Below are positions 26,845 to 35,967 of a DNA stretch of 64,000 nt, piece by piece (the first letter of the stretch is position 1; each line of letters starts with the position of its first letter). A model generated the notes under the pieces. It ran no database searches. It had not been told where the DNA came from and saw only the letters and a program-made list of their open reading frames with translations. The DNA comes from JBDTSW01 sp963758845. GTDB taxonomy: Bacteria; Actinomycetota; Thermoleophilia; Solirubrobacterales; 70-9. The stretch lies in contig CAVWWX010000002.1 of assembly GCA_963758845.1 (NCBI GenBank), forward strand, positions 1-64,000, written 5' to 3'. The translations under genes were made by a program, and so were the position numbers.

Positions 26845-27972
26845 TTAGCCGAACTTGCGTAGGCGCTGCGCCTCGGGCAGCTGCTTGAGCTTTCGCAGCG
26901 TGTTGTTCTCGATCTGCCGGATCCGCTCGCGCGTCACGCCGAACGCCCGCCCGACCTCCTCCAGCGTCAGCGGCTCGTGCCCGCGCAGGCCGTAGCGCAG
27001 CTCGATCACCTGGCGCTCGCGCTCGGGGAGCGCGTCGAGCGCCTTCTGGATGTCCTCGCGCTGCAGATTCTCGGTGGCCGCCTCGAACGGCTCCTCCACC
27101 CCCTCGTCGGCGACGAAGTCGCCCAGCTCCGACTCGTCCTCGTCGCCGATCGGCTTCTCGAGCGAGACCGGCATCTGCGCCACCCGCAGGATGTCGCGCA
27201 CCTCGCGCACCGTCACCTTCAGCTCGGCTGCGATCTCGGCCGGCTCGGGCTCGCGGCCAAGCCGCTGGACCAGCTGGCGCTCGACGTGCGTCACCCGGTT
27301 CAGCTTCTCGACCATGTGCACCGGGATCCGAATCGTCCTCGCCTTGTCGGCGATCGCTCGGGTGACCGCCTGGCGGATCCACCACGTCGCGTACGTCGAA
27401 AACTTGTAGCCCCGCCGGTAGTCGAACTTCTCGACCGCCCGGATCAAGCCCAGCGACCCCTCCTGGATCAGATCCAGGAAGCTCAGCCCGCGGCCCAGAT
27501 ACCCCTTCGCGATCGACACCACCAGGCGCAGGTTCGCCTCGACCATGTGCCGCTTCGCGTTCATGTCGCCGCGCTCGATCCCCTTCGCGAGCGCGATCTC
27601 CTGGTCGGCGGTCAGCAGCTCAACCCGCCCGATCGAGCGCAGGTAAAGGCGCAGCGAGTCCAGGCTGGGCTCGACGGTCAGGTCCAGCTCGGGCTTCTTC
27701 TGCTGGCCCTCCCCCTTCGCCTCCTTGTAGGCGGTCAGGCCGTCCTCGCCGACCACGTCGATGCCCTGCTCGACCAGGTGGGCGTGCAGCCCCTGCACCT
27801 GCTCCTTGGTGATCTCCACCTCCTCGAGCGTCGAGGCGATCTGCTCGAAGGTCAGATACCCCTTCTCCTGCCCCTGGGCGACCAGCGCCCGGAGCTCATC
27901 CGAATCCGGCGGAAGGCTCGCCTGGCGAATCAGGCGCCTCGGCGCCGTCGCTGGACGCATGCGGCTGCGCAC
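26845..27972 (-). CDS. rpoD: Primary RNA polymerase sigma factor RpoD (SigA)
   Basis: An intact protein of 375 residues. Region 1.1-like sequence occupies about residues 20-85. Region 1.2/2.1 (DSLRLYLRSIGRVELLTADQ, EIALAKGIERGD) is followed by region 2 with NLRLVVSIAKGYLGRGLSFL, DLIQEGSLGLIRAVEKFDYR and GYKFSTYATWWIRQAVTRAI. Region 3 contains IRIPVHMVEKLNR, and region 4.2 has LTLEEVGRAFGVTRERIRQI, the -35 recognition helix. The start is GTG 27972 or the ATG 12 nt downstream. A TATACT hexamer (28053-28048 on the minus strand) could be its -10. It directs housekeeping transcription. Confidence 0.95.
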   Translation of the reverse strand: MRSRMRPATAPRRLIRQASLPPDSDELRALVAQGQEKGYLTFEQIASTLEEVEITKEQVQGLHAHLVEQGIDVVGEDGLTAYKEAKGEGQQKKPELDLTVEPSLDSLRLYLRSIGRVELLTADQEIALAKGIERGDMNAKRHMVEANLRLVVSIAKGYLGRGLSFLDLIQEGSLGLIRAVEKFDYRRGYKFSTYATWWIRQAVTRAIADKARTIRIPVHMVEKLNRVTHVERQLVQRLGREPEPAEIAAELKVTVREVRDILRVAQMPVSLEKPIGDEDESELGDFVADEGVEEPFEAATENLQREDIQKALDALPERERQVIELRYGLRGHEPLTLEEVGRAFGVTRERIRQIENNTLRKLKQLPEAQRLRKFG

Positions 27973-28085
27973 TCCCTTCGGTAAGCAGAACGTCTCCCTT
28001 CTCAGCCACTCCCCCGCCGTCCTCCTCCGGCCTTAGCGAGCGCGCGAAGTATACGAATCGCCCGGGGCCTACGAGCGCGCCTCGG

Positions 28086-28091
28086 TACCCT
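28086..28091 (+). promoter_or_regulatory. -10-like hexamer TACCCT before folE2
   Basis: TACCCT ends 8 nt before the ATG at 28100 with no ribosome-binding site between, consistent with a leaderless mRNA. The same hexamer stands 10 nt before the start at 32411. Confidence 0.4.
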
Positions 28092-28099
28092 GGATCGCG

Positions 28100-29094
28100 A
28101 TGCCCGACCCGGCCCCCGCCGTCACCCCGTCTACGGACGTCCAGGCCTCGCGCCCCGCCACCGAGGTCAGCCTCACCCGCGTCGGCGTCCGCGGCGTCGA
28201 GAAGGTCATTCGGGTCAACGGCTCGGCTCCTTTTCTTCGCCGAGCTCGAGTGCTTCGTCGACCTCAACCCGCAGCCAGGCCGGCGTTCACATGTCGCGCT
28301 TCGAGGAGGTCGTCAACGAGGCGATCGACGGCGTCGTGCTCGAGGAGCGCCTGCGCGCCGAGGTGCTCGCCGCCCACATCGCCGAGCGCGTCCGCGAGCG
28401 CCAAGAGGGCCTGCGCGCGGAGGTCACGATCGCCGCCCGCTACCCGGAGACCGTCCCGACCCCGGCCTCGGACCTGCCAACGCAGGAGATCTACACCCTG
28501 TTCGGCACCGCCGTCGCGTCCGAGCGCGGCACCCGAACCCTCACCGGCGTCGAGGCACAGGGGATGACCGCCTGCCCCTGCGCCCAGGGCCTTCTCACCG
28601 ACCGCGCCCGCGAGCGCCTGCTGGCCGACGGCTTCACCGACGACGAGATCGAGCGCATCTTCAGCCACGTCCCGGTCGCCACCCACAACCAGCGCGGGAT
28701 CGGCTCGCTTCACATCGGCCGCCCCGAATCCTCGGACCTGGAGATCGACGCCCGCGACCTGCTCCACATCGTCGAGGCGTCGATGAGCTCGGAGATCTAC
28801 GAGCTGATGAAGCGCTCCGACGAGGCCGCGGTCGTCGAGAAGGCGCACGCCCACCCCCGCTTCGTCGAGGACGTCGTGCGCGAGATGATCCGCCGCGTCG
28901 CCGAGCAGTTCCCAACCCTGCGCCGCGGCGGCTTCCTGCTGGCCCGCCAGGAGAACCTGGAGACGATCCACCGCCACTCGGTCGTCGCCGAGCGCTCGGG
29001 CGACATGGCCGAGATCCTCACCGAGCTGGACTCGGGCGAGCACTCCCGCCACCACGTGACCCGGCGCGAGTGGCTCGAAGCCCCTTCCGCCTAG
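28100..29094 (+). CDS. folE2: GTP cyclohydrolase FolE2 (type IB; two frame changes near the 5' end)
   Basis: Converts GTP to 7,8-dihydroneopterin triphosphate for folate synthesis, using a metal other than obligate zinc. The ATG at 28100 opens the N-terminal part with TEVSLTRVGVRGVEKVIRVN. Frame changes near 28226 and 28262 precede GVHMSRFEEVVNEAIDGVVL, the HMSRF block of the family. The active-site motif GMTACPCAQ is near residue 155, followed by HNQRG. From 28291 to 29094 the frame is open. It is divergent from rpoD. Confidence 0.88.
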
Positions 29095-29116
29095 CGCGCC
29101 GGAGCGCTCGCCCGCC

Positions 29117-29726
29117 TCAGACGCGCTCGGGCTCGGTAACGCGCTCGGGCTCGCGCGAGGCGGGCAGCGGCGCCGGCGCCGGCTCGTCGTCCGTGGCGGC
29201 GTCCATGTGGGCGCGCAGGCGCACGAAGTAGTCGGCGCCGCTGACCACCGTCACCACGACGGCGGCGTAGACCAGCAGGTCCACCCACATCGGGGGCGGG
29301 TCCCAGACGATCAGCCCCACGATCGCCAGCACCTGAAGCGCCGTCTTCAGCTTGCCCAGCCAGCTCGCCGAGATCACCACTCCTCGCTCCGCCGCCAGCG
29401 CCCGCAGGCCGGTGACCGCCAGCTCACGCGCGATGATCACCATCGCCACCCAGGCAGCCAGCCGGTTGAGCGAGACGAGCGCGATCAGCGCGGCGACCAC
29501 CAGCAGCTTGTCGGCCAGCGGGTCCATCAGCTTCCCGAAGGTCGTCACCTGGCTGCGCCGCCGCGCGATATAGCCGTCGAGGCCATCGGTGATCGCCGCC
29601 AGCCGCGAATACCGCGGCCGCGATCACGTCGCCGTTGGGCGTCTCGTCGAGCAGCGCCACCACGATCACCGGCACCGCCACGATGCGCAGCATGGTGAGG
29701 GCGTTGGGGATGTTGACCGGGACCAT
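29117..29726 (-). CDS. pgsA: CDP-diacylglycerol-glycerol-3-phosphate 3-phosphatidyltransferase (one frame change)
   Basis: A membrane enzyme that makes phosphatidylglycerophosphate. The ATG at 29726 gives VPVNIPNALTMLRIVAVPVI, the standard PgsA N-terminus. After a frame change near 29605 the CDP-alcohol signature appears as DGLDGYIAR, then FGKLMDPLADK (the D-x2-DG-x2-AR-x8-G-x3-D-x3-D motif). Four more helices follow (LLVVAALIALVSLN, VGLIVWDPPPMWVDLLVYAA), with a Pro/Glu-rich tail. The length of about 200 residues is normal. Confidence 0.88.
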
Positions 29727-29740
29727 GCCGTTCCGGGGGA

Positions 29741-29746
29741 TACTAG
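29741..29746 (+). promoter_or_regulatory. -10-like hexamer TACTAG before the malic enzyme
   Basis: GATACTAG, with the hexamer ending 7 nt before GTG 29754 and no ribosome-binding site. The pattern fits a leaderless transcript; it lies 15 nt upstream of the divergent pgsA start. Confidence 0.35.
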
Positions 29747-29753
29747 GCGCGCG

Positions 29754-31092
29754 GTGCCAGTCGACTACGTCTACCGGATCGAGCAGCCCCACATCCCCGG
29801 CCAGCTGGCCAAGGTCTGCGGCAAGATCGCCGAGGCCCGCGGCCTGATCGGGGACATCGTGACCATCCAGATCGGGCGCGACCGGTCGATCCGCGAGATC
29901 TCGGTCGAGGTGCGCGACCACGGCCAGGCCAAGCGCGTCGCCGGCGACCTGGCCACGCTCGACGGCGTTCGCGTCATCCACTACTACGACCGGGCGCTGC
30001 GCGTCCACGAGGGCGGCAAGCTCGACCGTGCAGGGGCGGGTGCCGATGCGAACGGTCCAGGACATGCGCGACGTCTACACCCCGGGCGTGGCGCGCGTAT
30101 GCACCGCGATCGCCGACGAGCCCGCGCTGGCCAACCGCTTCACGATGATCGGCCGCACCGTGGCGATCTGCACCAACGGCACCCGGGTCCTGGGTCTGGG
30201 CGACATCGGCCCCCGGCGCCTCGATGCCCGTGATGGAGGGCAAGGCCCTCTTCTACACCCAGATGGTCGGGCGTCTCGGCCGTCCCGATGCTGATCGACA
30301 CCAAGGACCCCGACGAGTTCGTCGAGACCGTCATCCGCATCGCCCCCGGGTTCGGCGGCATCCACCTGGAGGACATCTCGCGCGCCCGAGTGCTTCGAGA
30401 TCGAGCCCCGCCTGATCGAGGCGCTGGACATCCCGGTCATGCACGACGACGTCCACGGCACCGGCGTCTCGACGCTCGCGGCGGTGCTGGTCGCGTGCGA
30501 CAACGCCGGGATCAGCCTGGAGGGGGCGACCGTCGGCCAGGTCGGGCTTGGCGCCGCCGGGCTGGGCATCGCCACGTTGATGGTCCAGGCCGGCGCTGCC
30601 AAGGTGCTCGCCTCCGACCCGCAGGAGGCCGCGCACCCGCGGGCGCACGAGCGGGGGATCGAGGTGGCCTCCTTCGAGGACGTGATGGCGCGCGCCGAGA
30701 TCATCGTGCTCACCACGGGCGTGCCCGGGTTGGTGAAGCCCGAGATGGTGCGCGAGGGCCAGGTGATCCTGGCCCTCACGAACCCCGATCCGGAGATAAC
30801 GCCGAAGGACGCGCTGGCGGCCGGCGCCGCGTTCGCCGCCGACGGCTCGCTGGTCAACAACGTGCTGGGCTTCCCCGGCATCTTCCGCGGCGCCCTGGCG
30901 AGTGGCTCCGAGGCGATCTCCACCGGCATGAAGCTGGCCGCCGCCCGCGCGATCGCGGGGCTGACCGGGCGCTCGGAGCTGGTACCGGACGCGCTCGACC
31001 CCGAGGTGCACCGGGCGGTCGCGGACGCCGTCGCCGACGCGGCCCGCGCCGAGGGACTGGCCCACGCCGAGCGCGTGCCCGCCGGGCTCTAA
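29754..31092 (+). CDS. NAD-dependent malic enzyme with N-terminal ACT domain (several frame changes)
   Basis: Oxidatively decarboxylates malate to pyruvate. Residues 1-80 form an ACT ligand domain (VDYVYRIEQPHIPGQLAKVC to VRVIHYYDRAL). The catalytic part has MRDVYTPGVARVC, VAICTNGTRVLGLGDIGP, PVMEGKALFYTQ, and the segment MHDDVHGTGVSTLAAVLVAC with the metal/Asp region. The NAD fold GLGAAGLGIATLMVQAGA and LALTNPDPEITP, then NNVLGFPGIFRGAL follow. Frame changes lie near 30030, 30215, 30275 and 30390; the last 650 bases are intact. It overlaps the convergent uracil-DNA glycosylase by 4 nt at the 3' end. Confidence 0.87.
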
Positions 31093-31776
31093 CCGGCCGC
31101 CTCGCGCGCCCGGGCGAAGACGCCGTCCAGCATCGGCTCGGTCAGCTTGCCGGTGAACGTGTTCTGCTGGGAGGGGTGAAAGCAGCCGACCAGCAGCAGG
31201 CCGCCGACCTGCGCCTCGGCGCCATGGCCGAAGCGCGGCTTGGGGCTGGGCACCTCCAGCCCACGCGCCCGCTGCGCCCGTAGCGCCCCGTCCCAGGCGA
31301 ACGACCCCAGCGCGACGATCACCCGCGCGTGATCCAGCAGGTCCAGCTCGCGCGCCAGGTACGGAAGGCAGTTGTCGCGCTCGGCCGGCGTCGGCTTGTT
31401 CGCGGGCGGCGCGCAGCGGTTGACCGCGGTGATCCAGGTGTCGCTGAGCTTCAGCCCGTCGCCGACGTCGACCGACGTCGGCTGGTTCGCGAGGCCGGCG
31501 CGATGAAGCGCAGCGTAAAGCCAGTCGCCGGAGCGATCGCCGGTGAACATCCGCCCGGTGCGGTTCGCGCCGTTGGCGGCCGGCGCCAGGCCGACGATCA
31601 CGATCCGCGCCGCCGGGTCGCCGAACGCGGGCACGGGGCGGCGCCCAGTAGCGCTCGCCGGCGTGGCGCTTGGGCGGGTTGGCCGCCACCTCCTCGCGCC
31701 AGGCCACCAGCCGCGGGCAGCGGCGACACTCGGTCACCTCTGCCTCCAGCGCGCGCAGTTCCTCGGCCGGCGTCAC
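31089..31776 (-). CDS. Uracil-DNA glycosylase family 5 (UDGb) (one frame change)
   Basis: A DNA repair enzyme that removes uracil and related deaminated bases. The GTG at 31776 opens TPAEELRALEAEVTECRRCP RLV in pieces with the first cluster cysteines (C-x2-C). A frame change near 31630 leads to PAFGDPAARIVIVGLAPAAN, GANRTGRMFTGDRSGDWLY (GLAPAANGANRTG is the family 5 motif without the catalytic Asp of other families), AVNRCAPPANKPTPAERDNC, and the late HPSQQNTF loop. The iron-sulfur cysteines are present. It is divergent from the thioesterase. Confidence 0.85.
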
Positions 31777-31782
31777 AGGGCA

Positions 31783-31788
31783 TACGAT
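31783..31788 (+). promoter_or_regulatory. -10-like hexamer TACGAT before the thioesterase
   Basis: TACGAT ends 6 nt before ATG 31795, within a 19-bp gap between divergent genes. There is no room for a ribosome-binding site, so leaderless translation is likely. Confidence 0.4.
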
Positions 31789-31794
31789 CGCCGA

Positions 31795-32281
31795 ATGGAC
31801 GGCAAGCCCGCTTCCGCGTCGAGCTCGGCCCTGATCCGGTGGATGGGGATCGTCGACGCGAACTCCGCCGGGTTCGTGCACGGCGGGATCGTGATGAAGC
31901 TGTGCGACGAGGCGGCCGGGGTCGCCGCCGTGCGCCACTGCGGCACGCGGGTCGTGACCGCGGGGATGGACCGGATGACGTTCGAGCAGCGGGTCGACGT
32001 CGGCGAGCTGCTCACCTGCTCGGCCACCGTCAACGCGGCCTGGCACACCTCGATGGAGGTGGGCGTGCGGGTCGAGGCCGAGAGCCCGCGCACCGGTGCG
32101 AAGCGCCACACCTCGACCGCCTACCTGACCATGGTGGCCGTGGACGAGCACGGGAAGCCCGATTCCCGTGCCGCCCGTGATCGCCGAGTCCGACGAGGAG
32201 GCCCGCCGCCAGCGCGAGGCCGAGACGCGCCGGCGAAACCGTTTGGCAGAGCGAGAGGAGCTGATGGGCCGAGACACATAG
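31795..32281 (+). CDS. Hotdog-fold acyl-CoA thioesterase (acyl-CoA hydrolase family; one frame change)
   Basis: Cleaves acyl-CoA to free acid and CoA. The ATG at 31795 starts a hotdog domain: GIVDANSAGFVHGGIVMKLC DEAAG, VVTAGMDRMTF, then SMEVGVRVEAE and YLTMVAVDEHGKP. Near 32158 a frame change restores the family tail PIPVPPVIAESDEEARRQRE and ends with RDT at the stop TAG (32279-32281). That stop lies in the 3-nt loop of a perfect 10-bp hairpin, the first part of a dispersed repeat. Length about 160 residues, normal for the family. Confidence 0.82.
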
Positions 32282-32326
32282 TGTCTCGGCAGGGGCATGT
32301 AAGGCGGCGTAGCCGCCGCAAGTGAT
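32268..32326 (+). repeat. Two-hairpin repeat element, copy A
   Basis: The first hairpin is GCCGAGACAC-ATA-GTGTCTCGGC (32268-32290), with the thioesterase stop codon in its loop. A second hairpin, GGCGGC-GTA-GCCGCC (32303-32317), lies in a 33-nt block at 32294-32326. That block recurs with three mismatches at 35968-36000 (other strand), also just after a gene's stop codon. It may be a 3'-end or terminator element. Confidence 0.65.
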
Positions 32327-32394
32327 CCAGCAGGACCGCGACTGACGCGCCGCCCGCTGCACGGCCGCCACCGACGGGACCGGCCCCGCCGCTC

Positions 32395-32400
32395 TACCCT
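32395..32400 (+). promoter_or_regulatory. -10-like hexamer TACCCT before the glycosyltransferase
   Basis: TACCCT ends 10 nt before ATG 32411 with no ribosome-binding site between; a near copy of the arrangement at 28086. Confidence 0.35.
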
Positions 32401-32410
32401 GATCGGCGCG

Positions 32411-33225
32411 ATGTCCGACTCCGACGGCCTGCGAAAGCTCGCGATCGTCCCCGCCTACAACGAGGGCGGGATGGTCGCGCGCGTCGTCCGCGACATCGGC
32501 CGCTCGGCGACCGGCTTCGACGTCCTGGTGGTCGACGACGGATCCACCGACTTGACCGCCTCCGAGGCGGAGGCCGCGGGCGCGGCGGTGATCACGCACC
32601 CCTTCAACCTGGGCATCGGCGGCGCCATGCAGTCCGGCTACAAGTACGCGCTGCGAAACGACTACGACGTGGCCGTCCAGGTCGACGGCGACGGGCAGCA
32701 CAAGCCGTCCTACCTGGACGAGATGGTCGCCGCGCTCCAGGTCGACGGGCAGGCCGACATGGTCTACGGCAGCCGCTTCCGCGGCGACCCGGGCTACAAG
32801 GTGCCGCTGGGCCGGCGGATCGGCAACATGATCTTCTCGGTCGTGCTGACGGCGATCACCCGCCAGAAGATCACCGACCCCACGTCGGGGTTCCGGATGA
32901 CGAACCGCCACGGGATCGAGCTGTTCGCGCGCGACTACCCGCACGACTATCCGGAGGTCGAGGCGATCCTGATGCTGCACGCTCACCACCTGCGGATCCA
33001 CGAGGTGCCGGTGCGGATGAACGCTCGCGGGTTCGGGCGCAGCTCGATCGACTACCCGCGCAGCGCCTACTACATGGCGAAGGTCCTGCTTGCCCTGCTG
33101 CGTCGGGCCTGTTCCGCCGCAGGCCCACGCCGGCCGACGACAACGACGCCGACCGCCCCGAGGGCGAGCCGATCGCGCCCGGCGCCGCCGTGTCGGGCGG
33201 CGAGGCCGCGGCGGGCGAGAAGTGA
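32411..33225 (+). CDS. Family 2 glycosyltransferase, dolichol-phosphate mannosyltransferase-like (one frame change near the end)
   Basis: GT-A transferase: KLAIVPAYNEGGMVARVVRD, FDVLVVDDGSTDLTASEAEA, FNLGIGGAMQSGYKYALRN, VDGDGQHKPSYLDEM (DXD metal site) and RQKITDPTSGFRMTNRHGIE. This is the polyprenyl-phosphate-sugar synthase subgroup, which charges a lipid carrier with a sugar. A frame change near 33105 restores GLFRRRP and an acidic tail ending GEK at the TGA 33223-33225, which overlaps the GTG of the DUF2304 gene. The pairing of this transferase with DUF2304 is common in bacteria. Confidence 0.87.
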
Positions 33226-33695
33226 CGACCGCCGGGACACTGCTGCCGGTCGCCGCCGACAGCGGGCTCGACGGCCGCCTGCAGGCCGTCGCCGTGCTCG
33301 TCACCGCGCTGATCTTCCTGGCCGTGCTCGAGCTGGTGCGCCGGCGGTATCTGGCCGAGCGCTACGCCCTGATTTGGATGATCGTCGCCGGGGCGCTCCT
33401 GGTGCTGGCGATCTGGACCGACCTGCTGGTGTGGGGCACCGACCTGCTCAACATCGAGGTGCCCGCCAACGGCCTGTTCCTCGCCGCCTTCGCGGTCGCG
33501 TTCCTCCTGCTGTTGCACTTCTCGGTCGCCACCTCGCGCCTGTCCGAGCAGACCAAGATCCTGGCCCAGGAGGTCGCGCGCCTGGACGGCGAGCTCCGAG
33601 CCGCCCGCGCGGCCGAGCGCAACGGCTCAGGCCCGGCCGAGCCCGAGCAGGCCGAGGGCGACGCGCCAGTAGCCGGCGAGCACGGCCCGCAGTAG
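33222..33695 (+). CDS. DUF2304-family membrane protein
   Basis: A protein of 157 residues with three hydrophobic helices (VAVLVTALIFLAVLELVRRR, LIWMIVAGALLVLAIWTDLL, NGLFLAAFAVAFLLLLHFSV) followed by a coiled-coil-like tail (SRLSEQTKILAQEVARLDGE). It matches the DUF2304 layout. The GTG overlaps the glycosyltransferase stop, so the two probably act together at the membrane. Its last 69 bases overlap the 3' end of the convergent glycosyltransferase. Confidence 0.82.
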   Translation: MTTAGTLLPVAADSGLDGRLQAVAVLVTALIFLAVLELVRRRYLAERYALIWMIVAGALLVLAIWTDLLVWGTDLLNIEVPANGLFLAAFAVAFLLLLHFSVATSRLSEQTKILAQEVARLDGELRAARAAERNGSGPAEPEQAEGDAPVAGEHGPQ

Positions 33696-34655
33696 CCCCG
33701 AGCGCCCGGCGGCGCCGAGGTATGCCGAGTCCAGCCCTGGGACGAGGCCGGAGGCGAACTCCCGCGCCGAGACCGTTCGGCGCGCCTGGATCTCGCGGCG
33801 CTCGCGCAGCAGGCGCGGCAGCCAGCGCAGCACGTCCAGCTTGGCCCTGACCTTCTGCCCGAACCAGCCGCCGGCCAGCGCGGCGAACACGATCGCGAGC
33901 TCGGTCGCGATCAGGCCCGGCACCAGCACTGCGATCAGCGCGCCCGGGTAGGTGCGGATGATCGTCGCCCAGCGGTTTCGCTCCAGGTAGCGCCACTTCG
34001 CGGCGCCCTTGGAGAACTCGTACTCGTGGTCCACCACAGCCTCGCTCGCGACCCCAAGCCGGCCCCCGTCCAGCCGCAGTCGAAGCGACAGGTCCACGTC
34101 CTCGTGGTAGAGGAAGAATTCGCCGGGAAAGCCGCCCACCTCGACGAACCGCTCGCGCCGGATCGCCAGGCACGCGCCCGAGACGAAGCCGGGCTCGCCC
34201 GCCGGGCTCGCGCCGGCGGCGGCCGGCTCGCCCGCGCCGCCCGCCCAGGCGATCCCAGTGAAGTGGACGACCCCACCCCGCGTGTTGACGACGGCGCCGT
34301 CCTCGGCGGTCACGAGCGCCTGCCACGCGGCCCACTCGCCGCCGGCCGGGGCCGCGATCGCGTCGCGCCAGCCCGGCTGCGGCACGGCGTCGGGGTTGAG
34401 GAAGCAAAGGAGCTCGCCCGAGGCCTCGCGGGCCCCGGCGTTGCAGGCGGCCGAGAACCCGGGGTTGGCTCCGGTCTCCACGACGATCGCGCCGGGCGCC
34501 GCCTGGCGGACCGCCTCGACCGTGCCGTCGGTGGAGGCGTTGTCGACGACGATCAGCTCATCCCCCGCCGCAAGCTGCGACGCGAGCGCGGGCAGCGTGC
34601 GGCCCACAGCCTCGCGGCTTTCGTGGGTGACGACGACTACCGACAGCGAGCTCAG
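33627..34655 (-). CDS. Family 2 glycosyltransferase, rhamnosyltransferase-like
   Basis: An intact frame of about 340 residues: LSVVVVTHESREAVGRTLPA, DELIVVDNASTDGTVEAV, GANPGFSAACNAGAREASGE, LLCFLNPDAVPQPGW, FVSGACLAIRRERFVEVGGF and FFLYHEDVDLSLRLRLDGG are the markers of WbbL-type transferases. C-terminal helices (LIAVLVPGLIATELAIVFAA) anchor it to the membrane. No ATG, GTG or TTG fits the N-terminus; CTG at 34655, overlapping the SnoaL-like stop as CTGA, is the best start. The alternative is an undetected indel. The 3' end overlaps the convergent DUF2304 gene. Confidence 0.83.
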   Translation of the reverse strand: MSSLSVVVVTHESREAVGRTLPALASQLAAGDELIVVDNASTDGTVEAVRQAAPGAIVVETGANPGFSAACNAGAREASGELLCFLNPDAVPQPGWRDAIAAPAGGEWAAWQALVTAEDGAVVNTRGGVVHFTGIAWAGGAGEPAAAGASPAGEPGFVSGACLAIRRERFVEVGGFPGEFFLYHEDVDLSLRLRLDGGRLGVASEAVVDHEYEFSKGAAKWRYLERNRWATIIRTYPGALIAVLVPGLIATELAIVFAALAGGWFGQKVRAKLDVLRWLPRLLRERREIQARRTVSAREFASGLVPGLDSAYLGAAGRSGLLRAVLAGYWRVALGLLGLGRA

Positions 34656-35050
34656 GATTCGGGGTCCAGCGCCTTCAGCATCGCCGCGGTGTCGGCGAAC
34701 GTCTCGGCGCTCACGACCTGGCCGCCGCGCAGCTTGTAGACCCAGACGGACCTGTTCTCGATCGTCCCGCCCGACTTGGTCCGCCCGCGGACGTTCGCGG
34801 TCACGATCACGTGGTCGTCGTCGGCGCCGAGCACCTTCTCGGGGGTGGCCTTGAAGTCGCGGAAGTGGTTCAGCAGGCCGGTCAGAAAGTCGCGAAAGCC
34901 CTCCGGGCCCAGGAAGGTCCCGCCCCATGGCAGCGAGGACGGGGCCGTGATCTCGCCCTCGGGGGCGACGATCGCGGTCGCGGCCTCGATGTCACCGGCG
35001 GCCCAGGCGTCCCAGGCCCCCTGAACTACGTCGACGTTGTCCTGCGCCAT
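34652..35050 (-). CDS. SnoaL-like (NTF2-fold) protein
   Basis: A protein of 132 residues with the cone-shaped alpha+beta fold pattern of SnoaL/polyketide cyclase-like proteins: VVQGAWDAWAAGDIEAATAI, PWGGTFLGPEGFRDFLTGLL and VWVYKLRGGQVVSAETFADT. Such proteins bind small hydrophobic molecules; most have no known reaction. The ATG at 35050 follows GGTGGTGAG. Its stop overlaps the glycosyltransferase start. Confidence 0.82.
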   Translation of the reverse strand: MAQDNVDVVQGAWDAWAAGDIEAATAIVAPEGEITAPSSLPWGGTFLGPEGFRDFLTGLLNHFRDFKATPEKVLGADDDHVIVTANVRGRTKSGGTIENRSVWVYKLRGGQVVSAETFADTAAMLKALDPES

Positions 35051-35120
35051 TAGCTCACCACCATTCGAGGCAGCACCCTACGCCCAACCCGCAGGCTCCG
35101 TCAATCCCAGCATCACTCAA

Positions 35121-35193
35121 AGCCGACGGCCGGACTCGAACCGGCGACCCCTTCATTACGAATGAAGTGCTCTACCAGCTGAGCTACGTCGGC
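35121..35193 (-). tRNA. tRNA-Thr (anticodon CGT)
   Basis: A complete 73-nt cloverleaf. The acceptor GCCGACG pairs with CGTCGGC. The D-arm contains TAGCTCAGCTGGTAGAGCA, the anticodon stem CTTCA/TGAAG encloses loop TTCGTAA (anticodon CGT), and the T-arm contains GGTTCGAGTCC. No CCA encoded. It lies downstream of the response regulator. Confidence 0.95.
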
Positions 35194-35244
35194 GCGGCCG
35201 AAAGTGTAGTCGGGAGCGGGGGGCCCGCCACGGGCCAACCGGGC

Positions 35245-35952
35245 CTACTCGTCGGCGAGCCTGTAGCCGACCCCACGCACCGTCAGGACCAGCTCGGGCT
35301 CCTGCGGGTCGCGCTCGATCTTCTGGCGCAGGTTGGAGATGTGGACGTCGCAGGCGCGGACGTCGCCCTGGAACTCGGACTGCCACAGCTCCTCCATGAT
35401 CTGGAGGCGGCTGAAGACCTGCCCGGGGCTCTCGGCGAGCAGCCTGAGGACCTGGAACTCCGACCGGGTGAGGTTCACCGGCTCGGCGTTGACCGAGACC
35501 AGATGGCGGGCGAGGTCGATACGAACGGGCCCGGCCTCGATCGTCTTGCCCTGGAAGCCGGTCGCGTGGCGGTCCAGCTCGCGCCGGCGAAGCTGGGCGT
35601 GCACCCGGCCCAGCAGCTCGCGGACCGAGAACGGCTTGGTCATGTAGTCGTCGGCGCCAACCTCCAGGCCGACGACCTTGTCGACCTCGGCGTCCTTGGC
35701 GGTCAGCAGGATGATCGGGACGGCGCTGCGGGCACGCACGTCGCGGCAGAGGTCGAGCCCGCTGCGGCCGGGCATCATGATGTCCAGGATCAGCAGGTCG
35801 AAATCGGGTTGGTCGCCTCCGACCTTGGCGTCGGCGTCATCGCCGTCGACCGCCACGGTCACCTCGAAGCCCTCCTGCTCGAGCGCGTAGCCGACCGCGT
35901 CCCTCACCGAGGGCTCGTCGTCGGCGACAAGGATCCGGCCGCTACTCATCAC
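35245..35952 (-). CDS. Two-component response regulator, OmpR/PhoB family
   Basis: Receiver domain (residues 5-120): ILVADDEPSVRDAVGYALEQ, phospho-acceptor Asp in LLILDIMMPGRSGLD, and the conserved Thr/Lys in LLTAKDAE and MTKPFSVREL. The C-terminal winged helix (about 140-232) has LTRSEFQVLRLLAESPGQVF, VRACDVHISNLRQKIERDP and VLTVRGVGYRL. The start is GTG 35952 or the adjacent ATG. The cognate kinase gene lies upstream on the same strand, separated by a repeat element. It probably activates or represses genes in response to the kinase. Confidence 0.92.
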   Translation of the reverse strand: MMSSGRILVADDEPSVRDAVGYALEQEGFEVTVAVDGDDADAKVGGDQPDFDLLILDIMMPGRSGLDLCRDVRARSAVPIILLTAKDAEVDKVVGLEVGADDYMTKPFSVRELLGRVHAQLRRRELDRHATGFQGKTIEAGPVRIDLARHLVSVNAEPVNLTRSEFQVLRLLAESPGQVFSRLQIMEELWQSEFQGDVRACDVHISNLRQKIERDPQEPELVLTVRGVGYRLADE

Positions 35953-35967
35953 TCGACCTCATCACAA

